Part shown: piece by piece, positions 48,901 through 61,900 of the stretch
Position numbering within the stretch: the first letter of the stretch is position 1
Layout of the letters: every line of letters begins with the position of its first letter
DNA from: Antedon mediterranea
Lineage: Eukaryota > Echinodermata > Crinoidea > Comatulida > Antedonidae
DNA: 64,000 nt
Reading direction: 5' to 3'
Assembly: GCF_964355755.1 (NCBI RefSeq)
Contig: NC_092677.1
Location: forward strand, 24,336,101 to 24,400,100
Translations under genes and position numbers: made by a program
Notes under the pieces: model-generated
Told to the model about the DNA's origin: nothing
Databases searched by the model: none
The model's input: the letters and a program-made list of their open reading frames with translations, nothing else

Positions 48901-49572
48901 AGCGAATGGAAAAACAGCTTTCTCTGCTCTTTTTCCGGTGCTATTTCAACACTGTCTGGGCAGTGTTCCGTGTCAACCTTGATGGTTATGAGTATTAACC
49001 GTGCTATAAACATCGTCTATCCATTCAGCACCAAACGGCTCAAACGTACGAAATGCAAAATTATCATCGGTATTGCTTGGCTGGTATGGCTTTTTGTTAG
49101 TTTCCTTCCACTGGTAGCTAACAAGTCACATGTCGGCATACCATATTTTGGCGAGAACTACTACGGAAAACAAAGTGTGTGTCTCGCGTTGCCACTAACA
49201 CGACATCGATTACCAGGCTGGGAGTACGCCACGGCCATATTCATCGCATTCAATGGCTTGGGTTTTTTTGTTATCACAGCAAGTTATTTGACGATTTTCC
49301 TCTCCGTTAAGAGATCTGCAATCACGGCTAACAGAATGCAGAGACGAGAAGAGGAAATCAAAATGGCCGTGAAACTAGGGTTTATTGTTTTCACCGATTT
49401 CTGTTGCTGGTTTCCCATCATAGTAATGGGAATTTGTTCAGAGATGGAGTGGTGGAGAATTCCTGATGATATATACGTTTGGGCAGCAACATTTATAATT
49501 CCCATTAACTCATCAGTAAACCCATATCTTTACACAATTATTTATATGTGTAAAAGCGAGCGTAGGCCATAA
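39935..49572 (+). CDS. LRR-containing class A GPCR, copy A (662 aa, reconstructed)
   Basis: Exons: 39935-40022 (signal peptide, hydrophobic core LVLGLVIVLLPFCL), 41211-41331 (cap with YPQGCYDHIY and two Cys), nine 72-bp LRR exons (42597, 43049, 43566, 44046, 45038, 45562, 46213, 46732, 47128), 47616-47690 and 48179-48250 (two more LRRs), 48588-49572 (hinge and 7TM). All borders are GT-AG and phases match. LRRs span ~70-334. The hinge has RLCC...C...SCADLL as in glycoprotein/relaxin-type LGRs. TM1 has GN, TM2 LAAAD, TM6 CCWFP, TM7 NSSVNPYLY. The DRY box is replaced by INRAI before VYPF, and only ~9 residues follow TM7. No LDLa module is seen, unlike relaxin receptors. It is presumably a plasma-membrane receptor; ligand unknown. 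GRL101-like or type C LGR kinship is inferred from the hinge and VYPF. Confidence 0.85.
40390..40675 (+). repeat. Tandem repeat in receptor A intron 1
   Basis: Imperfect units of about 65-110 bp built around GTTCTGT(T/C)AGTGT, TTTCCA(T/C)CATACAACAGTG and TTGAATACA(C/T)GATCAGG. It occurs at the corresponding place in copy B (53370-53656), slightly different in sequence. Confidence 0.75.
42139..42190 (+). pseudogene. Site of a deleted LRR exon in receptor A
   Basis: The intron signature that precedes an LRR exon (GTGTTATATAGTATGGTATA, ATTAATA) joins directly to the signature that normally follows one (CCTATGAAGTTAATCATAATG). In copy B, 55132-55300 has an intact exon (55189-55260) between the same landmarks. 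The loss is ~150 bp and clean, so the flanking exons still splice in phase. Confidence 0.7.
42597..47199 (+). repeat. Tandem array of nine LRR exons, copy A
   Basis: Each unit is one 72-bp exon, a near-invariant 3' flank (GTAAGTGACGTTG), an AT-rich intron with shared landmarks (AATTCATTGCAAAGCATC, GTTTAATGAATTATTTAGCAG) and an acceptor ending (T/G)AAG. Exon-start spacings range from 396 to 992 bp. The intron 43 kb-44 kb and 44.1-45.0 kb units carry extra sequence. Repeat pattern: LxLxxNQI(S/R)TLT, (A/E)N(A/T)FAGL(E/K)SLxx. Confidence 0.9.
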
Positions 49573-49756
49573 AGCTGACATTCCTCGTGCATTCTCAGTT
49601 TATTTATTTACTACATTTATTTATTCAATTTTGATTCACAAGGGTAGCTCTAACAGGTGTACGAGTACAGCTGTCTTGAATAGGCCCTTTTAAAAACATT
49701 ATACAATTATACAAAAAGACATTCAAACATCAAATTACAAGTAGATCCATAAAGCC

Positions 49757-49870
49757 TGTTCCTGTCGATCGTTAAGTTGCGTTGAGTTGCGCTAAGTTGC
49801 GTTGACATATTCAACGATTTGACAGGAAAAGGGGGTAAAAAATCAACGTTACAAATCGTTAAAGTCTGAA
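49757..49870 (+). repeat. MITE terminus (CCTGT..CAACG family) 3' of receptor A
   Basis: AAGCCTGTTCCTGTCGATCG, GTTGCGTTGAGTTGCGC and TTCAACGATTTGACAGG correspond to the left end of the element at 8669. The identical segment occurs at 63592-63705 behind copy B. Confidence 0.6.
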
Positions 49871-50194
49871 ATCATAAAATTACAAGTAGATTCATAAAGT
49901 TAAAATTCAGGTTTTTAAGAAGTTAAAACATTACAAGTTAAAATATTAAAATTTACGGAGTAATTTATTTTTGCAAACTACTCCATCAAGAAACTAAAAG
50001 AAAATTAATACATTTGAGTTTTGAACTCTGCACTTTTATTTTTTACTTGTTATTCTTGATTCTAGTGTTTTTATCAGATATTATTTGGAGTTTGTATTGG
50101 GTACACTGTGACGGGTACAAGTAGTACCATTAGGGTGTGTTCCATGTATATATAGGAATTATAGGTGTAAAGGAATTATAGATATATTTATTTC

Positions 50195-50200
50195 AATAAA
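50195..50200 (+). terminator. Candidate poly(A) signal of receptor A
   Basis: First AATAAA after the stop codon, about 620 nt downstream. The equivalent in copy B would lie just beyond the window. Confidence 0.35.
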
Positions 50201-51005
50201 CACCATTGCAACAACAAAAAAACAAAAACAAAAAACATTATGTTTAAATTTTGTTTTTTGAGCTACATTGTTTGTCTGTTGATAAGTGTGTAGTTTAGAA
50301 AGATTAGGTTGGTTGATTGTAAAGTATAGTAAATTATCAAATTGATTTATTACAAAATAAATATTATATTTGTTATCTTTGTGAATATTTTGTATATAAA
50401 GATACATTTGAATAATTAGTTTCATTATTTATTTAATTTGTTAAGATATTGAGTGTATCTGACAAAGGACAAACAAAAAGATTTAGTATAGATTGAGATG
50501 TGCACAAACTCGGCTAGTAAGATTTACTATCAGTCTTGTGTTTTGTCTTTTAACTTTGTAACTGTGTGTTTGTCTGTATTCAATTCATCCTATGTACGTT
50601 TAATTATTCACGTTTTTATTCAAACTTTGCATTTAGATCAACAAAATACTTTCTTTATTATCTGTAATAAACAGCTATATACTCAGTCGGAATACTAATA
50701 AATATTAGATGGAAAAGAATTATTGTATCTTTATAATTATTTGGTTCCTACATTGGTTTAAACTTAATGAGATACAACTGAATATTGGAAGCAATATATC
50801 GTCAATTAATAGATGATCCTATAACATATGTTTTTTGTAATTTGTCGGATACCACTTTTTCATGGAGTTTACATAAATAATAATATTATCTGACTACATG
50901 TGTTTTTGTAATTTTGCAATTAGTGATAGTTAAATCCAATGAATAATTAAAATCACCAACGCGACCAATTTCCTAAGAAATTAGAAATGTATTTATTATT
51001 CTTAT

Positions 51006-51585
51006 TACACTGAAAAATATTGTTTAGATCTTAAACATCTATTTTGTACCAACTTTTTCATCTTTATTTTATTATTTATTTTATTTATTTTTATTTTATT
51101 CAGTTCACAACCAACAGCGATGAAACCGCCACTAACAGGTTGGATATAAACATAATAAACTATAATAATAAATTCAAAGAAGCAACAAAAACATAAACAA
51201 AGATTGGAACATTATAGCGTGTTTAAAACCTAAACGTGTTTATAGCTACATTTTGTTTTCCTCCACTCGTTTAGCAGTCAACATGTAACTATTATGTTCA
51301 GTCAACATGTTTAGGTACGTGTTTAGCGTTGCGTGCAGCGCATATGATTTTACTGTGGCGGAAAAAAAGCTCCACACATGAGCTCCACACGTGGCAAATT
51401 AATATTGCTTTATATTGCTCCACATGTTTAACAATAAGCACGTCACTGATGTGTTGAGTTGGATACAGACTGCATGTTTAGAACCTAAACATGTTCATAT
51501 CTAAACATGTTTAAGGCTAAATGTGTGGAAAACGTTGGTACAAATAGATGTTTAAGATCTAAACACTATTTTTACAGTGATAATA
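51006..51585. mobile_element. MITE upstream of receptor B, with insertion
   Basis: Same element as 38182-38614. Its better-preserved termini read TGTTTAGATCTTAAACATC at the left and GATGTTTAAGATCTAAACA at the right, and it holds the insertion at 51060-51215. Confidence 0.75.
51060..51215 (+). repeat. Insertion specific to unit B
   Basis: Absent from unit A at 38225. It carries a TTATTTTATTTATTTTTATTTT tract, then CCAACAGCGATGAAACCGCC, and shows similarity to 22430-22680. It inserted after the duplication, or was lost from A. Confidence 0.55.
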
Positions 51586-52922
51586 TGATTTTTGTTTGCT
51601 CGTCTGATTTCGCTGATGTCATCATCTGCCAGGGAGGAATATTTCTATTTGTACAAATAAAACAAGAACAAGAGACAAGAACTAACTGATTATGTTGTAT
51701 TCAGTGATATTTGAGAAAGTGTTGCCTAACTCAATGGTAATCCTAAACGAATGTGTCCATCATAGAAGGACATACACATGGCTGCGTACAGTCGCGTGCT
51801 CAAGTTAGTGTTTACCGACCAACCGACATAGTGAGCTGTAGAGTCGCGTTGCACGTGATTAAAAACCGAAGCGAAATTTTAATTTATGGGTGTCCTCGTG
51901 TTTTAAAAACTAATTTCTTTCCATTCATATCCAAACTTTCAACATACTAAAATGGTATTATCTAATTTATATTTAAATTGCACGTGGCCATAATTAACTC
52001 ACTCCTTTGTAGATTCATCCTCACACTAAGAGTTTTGTATTTTCAAATAACAGTGCAAAATCCACTCACCTAGGCCTACAGATTCATTATATTCCCAAAA
52101 GTTTCTATTCTCAATTTAATTCCTAGAACTTACATTGCCTGATGCTCAACACTGCTTTGCTTTAAGTATAAATACTGATTTTGAATTCAGTATAAGAACT
52201 AGATTCATTTCAGCCACAACAAGCGGTTTTGTTCATATTTAATTCTGAGTAACAGACGGAGCTGATGCTTCAACCTCTTTGCGTAAAAAAAAAAAATTTC
52301 TGCAACCAGATACAAGAAACTTTATTTGTCTTCGTAAAAACAAAGGAATATCGGTTGTCAGGAAATCCCATTAAAAAGATACATATATATAAACGGACTA
52401 AAGAATCATAATTAGTTACTTAGACTAATACTTTTTTTGTATAGACAAATACTTTCTTTTTTATATATTAAATAACAAATATTATTTGTATTTAAAAAAC
52501 ATGAAAAATGAATAATAATTAAAAAAAAATACTTTTTTTAGATCTAATTTTTTGAAAAATTATTATGTGACATTAAAATGGCATATTAAAAAAAAATATT
52601 TAAAACATTATTTTTTCAGGGGGACAATAATCTTTATATTAAAAAAATTAGTTACAGCAGTAAAATACACTCTATACATGATGACGTGTGAAGCTCCACA
52701 AATCGAAATAATGGATTATCAAAAGAAAAACAATGTTCAATAATTAAATCATATTACACCCACAAACAATAATTGAATGCATCTGGTAATGTGATTTAAG
52801 TGATTGTCATCTTAAAAATGAATGAAGAAATCATAAAATAATAAGACCTATGCATTATACTAGAGAGCTTTTCACAAACTAACGGTTCATTTCTATTACC
52901 GATTTAATACGTATGTAAGAAG

Positions 52923-55900
52923 ATGTTCATCTTTAAAGACGCAAGAATACTAGTACTAGGCCTAGTACTAGAACTATTGCCATTCTGTCTCACAAATAAA
53001 GCCAGACCTGGTATGTATTAAATGCATTTAAAATTTAGAACTAAAGTGACTGCTTAAACATGAACTATCATCACTATCTAAGTAGGCCTGTGTCTGAATA
53101 ATCATGGGCAATGTCAGATATTTTAGATACTATTATCTGTTCTGGGACCGTCTTCTCACATCTATTTCTGCATTCTTATAATGTATATAATAATATTATA
53201 TAATATATATATAATGTTCATACTTTATGTTGGGTCATTTTTTTTACCAATTAATACTGTAACTGTGTAAAACATAGATGTTTCGGTTTTTGCCGATTGT
53301 TCTCAGGTTTTGTGAAATGTCAAAACTTTATACGGATAAACCGCATCTCAAGGGATTCAATCTTGTTTCAAAGTGTTTTTCTGTTAGTGTTCAAATGTCC
53401 ACGATACAACAGTATTGACAACACGTAACATTTTTTTTAGTGTTTGGTTCTGTTAGTGTTAAAGTTTCCATCATACAACAGTGTTGAAAGCGCGTAGCAT
53501 TTTGTTAGTGTTTGAATACACGATCAGGTTTTTGCATCGTGTTTGATTCTGTCAGTGTCCATGTTTCCACCATACAACAGTGTTGAATACACGATCAGGT
53601 TTTTGCATCGTGTTTGGTTCTGTCAGTGTCCATGTTTCCACCATACAGCAGTGTAACATTAATCTGTATCCTGTGGTATACAGCCGCAATAACGTATCAC
53701 TGTGTGCGTGTATGGCGAAGTCTATACGTTACCGGACACAGTCGAATTCCTTTGTTTTAAAGAAAATCTTATTTTGGAACTTATTAAATTATTATTAACA
53801 AGGCCATGTGCATGGCTGCTGTCGCTTGCTCAAGTTAGTGTTTACCAACCAACCGACCGACATAGTGAGCGCGTTGCACGCGACTCAAAAGCTAAGCATT
53901 AAACTATGGGGAACTCATGATACAATACATTCCAATTAATTGTTTATGATGCTTTCTGTTTTCTTTATTTTTAATTTTAAGGTTTTAACCATATTTTATG
54001 TTGAATATAAAATTTTAAGAGGATAATTATTAATAACAGTTTTGCAAATTTGCCATCTATGATTTATTCTAAAAGTTGTATTCATGTAAATATAATGTTT
54101 GATTTATACATACCTACTGTACAAAATAATTTTGGACTAATGTTTTTTTTTATTGGTGAACATCGACGAATAGTTCTGTATATAGACTTCACAAACAACA
54201 TTTTCAGTTTATCCACAGGGTTGCTTTGAACACATATATCCTGGTTTAGTTTGTTCGACATGGAACATGAATACAGTTGCAGAACTCATTAAGTATAATA
54301 AACAAAGCACCATATTATCATTGTAAGTATTGCAGTGTACGTACGGTTGCTTTTAAGTAAATACAGAACATACTTTGTTTATTTCTCAATGTAGAGGGTA
54401 TTGCTAAACCGAAAACCTTCACAAACATAGCAAACCCCATCGAACCAACATAAACAAGTAGAATTAATTTCGTCACTTTGACGAATTGTAGGTGATCATT
54501 GTGATAACAAAATATATTAAAATATGAGCGCAAAGCGTTGTAGTGCTGCTGAGTTGTGCCTATTGTGTAGTCTAGTCATAGAATATATAACGTATATAAT
54601 ATACACGGGTCCCATATATGTTCTAATGGCATGATGACGTTATCCAAATCAAAGAAAAAAAATTACAGAATTGTAAATCGTCCAAAATAGACCGTGATTT
54701 ATTACTGAGATTTTTTCAAAAACACGGGTGAAATGGACTGATACTGCTAAGGGAGAGAAATGCCTAATAAAGTCTACTTTAGTTATAAAATAAGAAAAAA
54801 AGCATTGTATTTTGTAATTCTCACACTCTAGGCCCTTAACGTTTATTTTCTCTTCGTTTAGCAATTATTTACCGAGAAGCACAAAATGATGTATACAAGT
54901 GTTATTTTCAGAAATCTTAATAAATGTGATAATTTATTGTAAAGCGTTTACAACCAGCCTATATTTAAATTAAATTTCAAAAATCTAAAAACGGTTCATT
55001 GTTATATTTAGCAGCATAGTAGGCCTGTGGTGTAATGAATAAAACAACAATACACACAATATGTATACATAGATATGTGTGCTTTTTTAATGAAATCAAA
55101 TCGTTCAATCAAATAACAGGAAATATTCAGGTGTTATATAGTATGGTATAATTAATAAAACTATCTTTTACATTTCATAATTATGAAGGTGGTTGTACAG
55201 CAATCAAATTAGTACATTGACAGCCAATGCATTCGCTGGTTTGGAATCATTGAAATACCTGTAAGTGACGTTGTTTATGTTTACCTATGACGTTAATTAT
55301 AATGTTATTTACTGCACAATATATACATATTTAAAAACAATAGTTTAAAACTAGTACATACAAATAGGCCAATGCTTATTGTGTCATATTCAAAATGAAA
55401 TTGTCCTATATTAAACTGTATGAAAGCAAACTTGAGCCTGAAACTGTAAAGGCTTTCCGTTGCAAAATGTAAATTAAATGGCGAGTTTAGCAATTATTTT
55501 CTGTTAATCACACAATGATGTATAAATGTGTTATTTTCAGAAATCTTAATAAAGGTGATAATTCATTGCAAAAAATCCACATCAGTCTATATTTATTCAT
55601 TTTAATAATTAAAAAAATGTTGAATGTATTTTAATTGTTTAATGAATTATTTAGCAGTATAATATGGTATAATTAATAAAACTGTCATATTTCACAACTT
55701 TTAAGGTGGTTGCAAGGCAATCAAATTAGTACATTGACAGCCAATACATTCGCTGGTTTGGAATCATTGGAAGAACTGTAAGTGACATTGATTATGTTTA
55801 CATACCTATGACGTTAACCGTAATGTTATTTACTGCACAATATACACACATTTAAAAACATTATTTTAAAACTAGTACATAAATATAGGCCAATGCTTAT

Positions 55901-58900
55901 TGTGTCATTATTCAAAATGAAATTCGTCAATATTAAACTGTATAAAAGCAAACTTGAGCCTGAAACTGTAAAGGCTTTCCGTTTCAAAATGTAAATTAAA
56001 TGGTGAGTTTAGCAATTATTTTCTGTTAATCACACAATGATGTATAAATGTGTTATTGTCAGAAATCTCAATAAATTAATTCATTGCAAAAAATCCACAT
56101 CAGTCTATATTTATTCATTTTAATAATTAAAAAAATGTTGAATGTATTTTAATTGTTTAATGAATTATTTAGCAGTATAATATGGTATAATTAATAAAAC
56201 TGTCATATTTCACAACTTTTAAGGTGGTTGCAAGGCAATCAAATTAGTACATTGACAGCCAATACATTCGCTGGTTTGGAATCATTGGAAGAACTGTAAG
56301 TGACATTGATTATGTTTACATACCTATGACGTTAACCGTAATGTTATTTACTGCACAATATACACACATTTAAAAACATTATTTTAAAACTAGTACATAA
56401 ATATAGGCCAATGCTTATTGTGTCATTATTCAAAATGAAATTCGTCAATATTAAACTGTATAAAAGCAAACTTGAGCCTGAAACTGTAAAGGCTTTCCGT
56501 TTCAAAATGTAAATTAAATGGTGAGTTTAGCAATTATTTTCTGTTAATCACACAATGATGTATAAATGTGTTATTGTCAGAAATCTCAATAAATTAATTC
56601 ATTGCAAAAAATCCACATCAGTCTATATTTAATTTATATTTCAATATTCTAAAAATGGTTCATTGTTATATTTAATAAGTATTTAGCAGCATAGTAGGCC
56701 TGTGGTGTAATGAATAAAACAACAATACATACAATATGTGATGTAAGATATATGATGTGTGCTTTTTTAATGAAATCAAATCGTTCAATCAAATAACATG
56801 AACTTTTCAGGTGTTATATAGTATGGTATAATTAATAAAAACTATCTTTTACATTTCATAATTTTGAAGGCAGTTGTACAACAATCAAATTAGTACATTG
56901 ACAGCCAATGCATTTGCTGGTTTGGAATCATTGAAAGAACTGTAAGTGTTATTCTTCATCACATCCACATACGTATTTCCATATATATCATGTTTTATAC
57001 ACATTACACATATTTAAAACTAGTACATAAATATAGGACAATGCTTATTGTGTCATATTCTAAATTAAATTCCTCAATATTAAATTGTATGAAAGCAAAC
57101 TTGAGCCTGAAACTGTAAAGGCATTCCGTTGCAAAATGTAAATTAAATGGCGAGTTTAGCAATTATTTGCTGATATGCTCATAATGATTGTATAAATGTG
57201 TTATTGTCAGAAATCTTAATAAATGTGATAATTCATTGCAAAAAATCCACATCAGTCTATATTTAATTTATATTTCAATAATCTAAAAATGGTTTATTGT
57301 TATATTAAATAAGTATTTAGCAGCATAGTAGGCCTGTGGTGTAATGAATAAAACAACAATACACACAATATGTATACATAGATATATGGTGTGTGCTTTT
57401 TTAATGAAATCAAATCGTTCAATCAAATAACATGAAATATTCAGGTGTTATATAGTATGGTATAATTAATAAAAACTATCTTTTACATTTCATAATTATG
57501 AAGGTGGTTGGAAAACAATCAAATTAGTACATTGACAGCCAATGCATTCGCTGGTTTGGAATCATTGAAATACCTGTAAGTGACGTTGTTTATGTTTACC
57601 TATGACGTTAATTATAATGTTATTTACTGCACAATATATACATATTTAAAAACAATAGTTTAAAACTAGTACATACAAATAGGCCAATGCTTATTGTGTC
57701 ATATTCAAAATGAAATTGTCCTATATTAAACTGTATGAAAGCAAACTTGAGCCTGAAACTGTAAAGGCTTTCCGTTGCAAAATGTAAATTAAATGGCGAG
57801 TTTAGCAATTATTTTCTGTTAATCACACAATGATGTATAAATGTGTTATTTTCAGAAATCTTAATAAAGGTGATAATTCATTGCAAAAAATCCACATCAG
57901 TCTATATTTATTCATTTTAATAATTAAAAAAATGTTGAATGTATTTTAATTGTTTAATGAATTATTTAGCAGTATAATATGGTATAATTAATAAAACTGT
58001 CATATTTCACAACTTTTAAGGTGGTTGCAAGGCAATCAAATTAGTACATTGACAGCCAATACATTCGCTGGTTTGGAATCATTGGAAGAACTGTAAGTGA
58101 CATTGATTATGTTTACATACCTATGACGTTAACCGTAATGTTATTTACTGCACAATATACACACATTTAAAAACATTATTTTAAAACTAGTACATAAATA
58201 TAGGCCAATGCTTATTGTGTCATTATTCAAAATGAAATTCGTCAATATTAAACTGTATAAAAGCAAACTTGAGCCTGAAACTGTAAAGGCTTTCCGTTTC
58301 AAAATGTAAATTAAATGGTGAGTTTAGCAATTATTTTCTGTTAATCACACAATGATGTATAAATGTGTTATTGTCAGAAATCTCAATAAATTAATTCATT
58401 GCAAAAAATCCACATCAGTCTATATTTATTCATTTTAATAATTAAAAAAATGTTGAATGTATTTTAATTGTTTAATGAATTATTTAGCAGTATAATATGG
58501 TATAATTAATAAAACTGTCATATTTCACAACTTTTAAGGTGGTTGCAAGGCAATCAAATTAGTACATTGACAGCCAATACATTCGCTGGTTTGGAATCAT
58601 TGGAAGAACTGTAAGTGACATTGATTATGTTTACATACCTATGACGTTAACCGTAATGTTATTTACTGCACAATATACACACATTTAAAAACATTATTTT
58701 AAAACTAGTACATAAATATAGGCCAATGCTTATTGTGTCATTATTCAAAATGAAATTCGTCAATATTAAACTGTATAAAAGCAAACTTGAGCCTGAAACT
58801 GTAAAGGCTTTCCGTTTCAAAATGTAAATTAAATGGTGAGTTTAGCAATTATTTTCTGTTAATCACACAATGATGTATAAATGTGTTATTGTCAGAAATC

Positions 58901-61900
58901 TCAATAAATTAATTCATTGCAAAAAATCCACATCAGTCTATATTTAATTTATATTTCAATATTCTAAAAATGGTTCATTGTTATATTTAATAAGTATTTA
59001 GCAGCATAGTAGGCCTGTGGTGTAATGAATAAAACAACAATACATACAATATGTGATGTAAGATATATGATGTGTGCTTTTTTAATGAAATCAAATCGTT
59101 CAATCAAATAACATGAACTTTTCAGGTGTTATATAGTATGGTATAATTAATAAAAACTATCTTTTACATTTCATAATTTTGAAGGCAGTTGTACAACAAT
59201 CAAATTAGTACATTGACAGCCAATGCATTTGCTGGTTTGGAATCATTGAAAGAACTGTAAGTGTTATTCTTCATCACATCCACATACGTATTTCCATATA
59301 TATCATGTTTTATACACATTACACATATTTAAAACTAGTACATAAATATAGGACAATGCTTATTGTGTCATATTCTAAATTAAATTCCTCAATATTAAAT
59401 TGTATGAAAGCAAACTTGAGCCTGAAACTGTAAAGGCATTCCGTTGCAAAATGTAAATTAAATGGCGAGTTTAGCAATTATTTGCTGATATGCTCATAAT
59501 GATTGTATAAATGTGTTATTGTCAGAAATCTTAATAAATGTGATAATTCATTGCAAAAAATCCACATCAGTCTATATTTAATTTATATTTCAATAATCTA
59601 AAAATGGTTTATTGTTATATTAAATAAGTATTTAGCAGCATAGTAGGCCTGTGGTGTAATGAATAAAACAACAATACACACAATATGTATACATAGATAT
59701 ATGGTGTGTGCTTTTTTAATGAAATCAAATCGTTCAATCAAATAACATGAAATATTCAGGTGTTATATAGTATGGTATAATTAATAAAAACTATCTTTTA
59801 CATTTCATAATTATGAAGGTGGTTGGAAAACAATCAAATTAGTACATTGACAGCCAATGCATTCGCTGGTTTGGAATCATTGAAATACCTGTAAGTGACG
59901 TTGTTTATGTTTACCTATGACGTTAATTATAATGTTATTTACTGCACAATATATACATATTTAAAAACAATAGTTTAAAACTAGTACATACAAATAGGCC
60001 AATGCTTATTGTGTCATATTCAAAATGAAATTCTCCTATATTAAACTGTATGAAAGCAAACTTGAGCATGAAAGTGAAAAGGCTTTCCGTTACAAAATGT
60101 AAATTAAATTGTGAGTTTAGCAATTATTTGCTGATATGCTCACAATGATTGTATAAATGTGTTATTGTCAGAAATCTTAATAAATGTGATAATTCATTGC
60201 AAAGCATCCACATCAGCCTATATTTATTCATTTTAATAATTAAAAAAATGTTGATTGTCTTTTAATTGTTTAATGAATTATTTAGCAGTATAATATGGTA
60301 TAATTAATCAAACTTTCATATTTCACAACTTTGAAGGGGGTTGTTCAACAATCAAATTAGAACATTGACAGAGAATGCATTCGCTGGTTTGGAATCATTG
60401 GAAATTCTGTAAGTGACGTTGATTATGTTTACAAACCTATAAAGTTAATCATAATGTTATTTACTCCACAATATACACAGATTAAAAAACAATATTTTTA
60501 AACTAGTACATAAATATATAGGCCAATGCTTATTGTGTCATATTCTAAATGAAATTCCTCAACATTAAACTGTATGAAAGCAAACTTGAGCCTGAAACTG
60601 TAAAGGCTTTCCGTTTCAAAATGTAAAATAAATTGTGAGTTTAGCAATTATTTTCTGTTAATCACACAATGATGTATAAATGTGTTATTTTCAGAAATCT
60701 TAATAAATGTGATAATTCATTGCAAAAAATCCACATCAGTCTATATTTAATTTATATTTCAATAATCTAAAAATGGTTCATTGTTATATTTAATAAGTAT
60801 TTAGCAGCATAGTAGGCCTGTGGTGTAATGAATAAAACAACAATACACACAAAATGTATACATAGATATATGGTGTGTGCTTTTTTAATGAAGTCAAATC
60901 ATTCAATCAAATAACATGAAATATTCAGGTGTTATATAGTATGGTATAATTATTAAAAACTATCTTTTACATTTCATAATTTTGAAGGTTGTTGCAAAAC
61001 AATCAAATTAGTACATTGACAGAGAATGCATTTGCTGGTTTGGAATCATTGAAAGACCTGTAAGTGTTATTCTTCATCATATCCACATACGTACCTCCAT
61101 ACTGTATATCATGTTATATACACATTACACACATTGTACATATACATCGTAACCTTATTTTGTTACTTTTGTCAACATGGATTATTTTCATAATAATTCA
61201 TTATTGAGTAAATCAAAATTATAGTATTTATTAGTTTGTTACCAATATTAGGAATATTTAGCCTGTGAATCAAATTTAAGTTAGTAAGCTATAAGATTTA
61301 AAAAGAAATTTTTAATTTTATTCGTATTTATTCATTCATTTTGACACACCAGCCCTGGTTTTTATTCTTACAAAGTTATTACAATTTAATCTCACTCTTA
61401 TTTGTTGTGACGAAATACCTCTCCTCATAGAATTGACCAATATACATTAACTATTAGCTTAATTAAACAGGTATTTACAGGACAACAATATAACTACTAT
61501 TGATCAAGGCGCCTTCTCTGTTTTTGCCTCATCACTTGGAAAACTGTAAGTAATTTATTCTGAAATTCATATGCAGTTTCTCGAAATAATTAATCACTTC
61601 AATTAGGTACTTTTCTTATGCTATAAACATGTTATCCAAGAAAAAGCGGTATCAACAGGATAGGTTTACATACATTTTTTAAACATGGGTAAATTTTTAC
61701 ATTCATTATTGTATCTGGCTCATTCCATGGAGTTGAACATGAGAAAACATTTTAAAAGTTAACAACTTTTTATATAATTAAACATATAAGTAGAAGGATT
61801 ATCTTAAGTGCCGACGGTGATAAAAATATTATTTTGAGACTACATTGAATCAGTTAGACACTAAATTGATTGTGGTATACCTTCATTAATACGATATCAC

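Larger units (their letters stand above)
38003..50841 (+). repeat. Segmental tandem duplication, unit A
   Basis: Unit A aligns with 50842-64000 from TTGTCGGATACCA onward, through the 5' flank, both 5' exons, LRR-exon array, 7TM exon and 3' flank (49573-50163 matches 63410-64000). Differences are indels in introns and array length. Confidence 0.9.
55189..61059 (+). repeat. Tandem array of eleven LRR exons, copy B
   Basis: Exon starts are spaced by about 517, 518, 646, 634, 517, 518, 646, 634, 518 and 651 bp: the first four intervals repeat exactly. Exons 2, 3, 6 and 7 encode the same repeat (W, QG, EE at the variable sites). All exons keep the CT|GTAAGT donor and 2-2 phase, so the array stays in frame whatever its length. 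Confidence 0.9.

Noticed and set aside
42199-60123. Recurring 62-codon minus-strand frames in the LRR introns (42199, 46329, 55305, 57620, 59935)
   Set aside because: They are antisense to the duplicated intron sequence; recurrence follows from DNA duplication, and substitutions and stops in the other units show no coding constraint.
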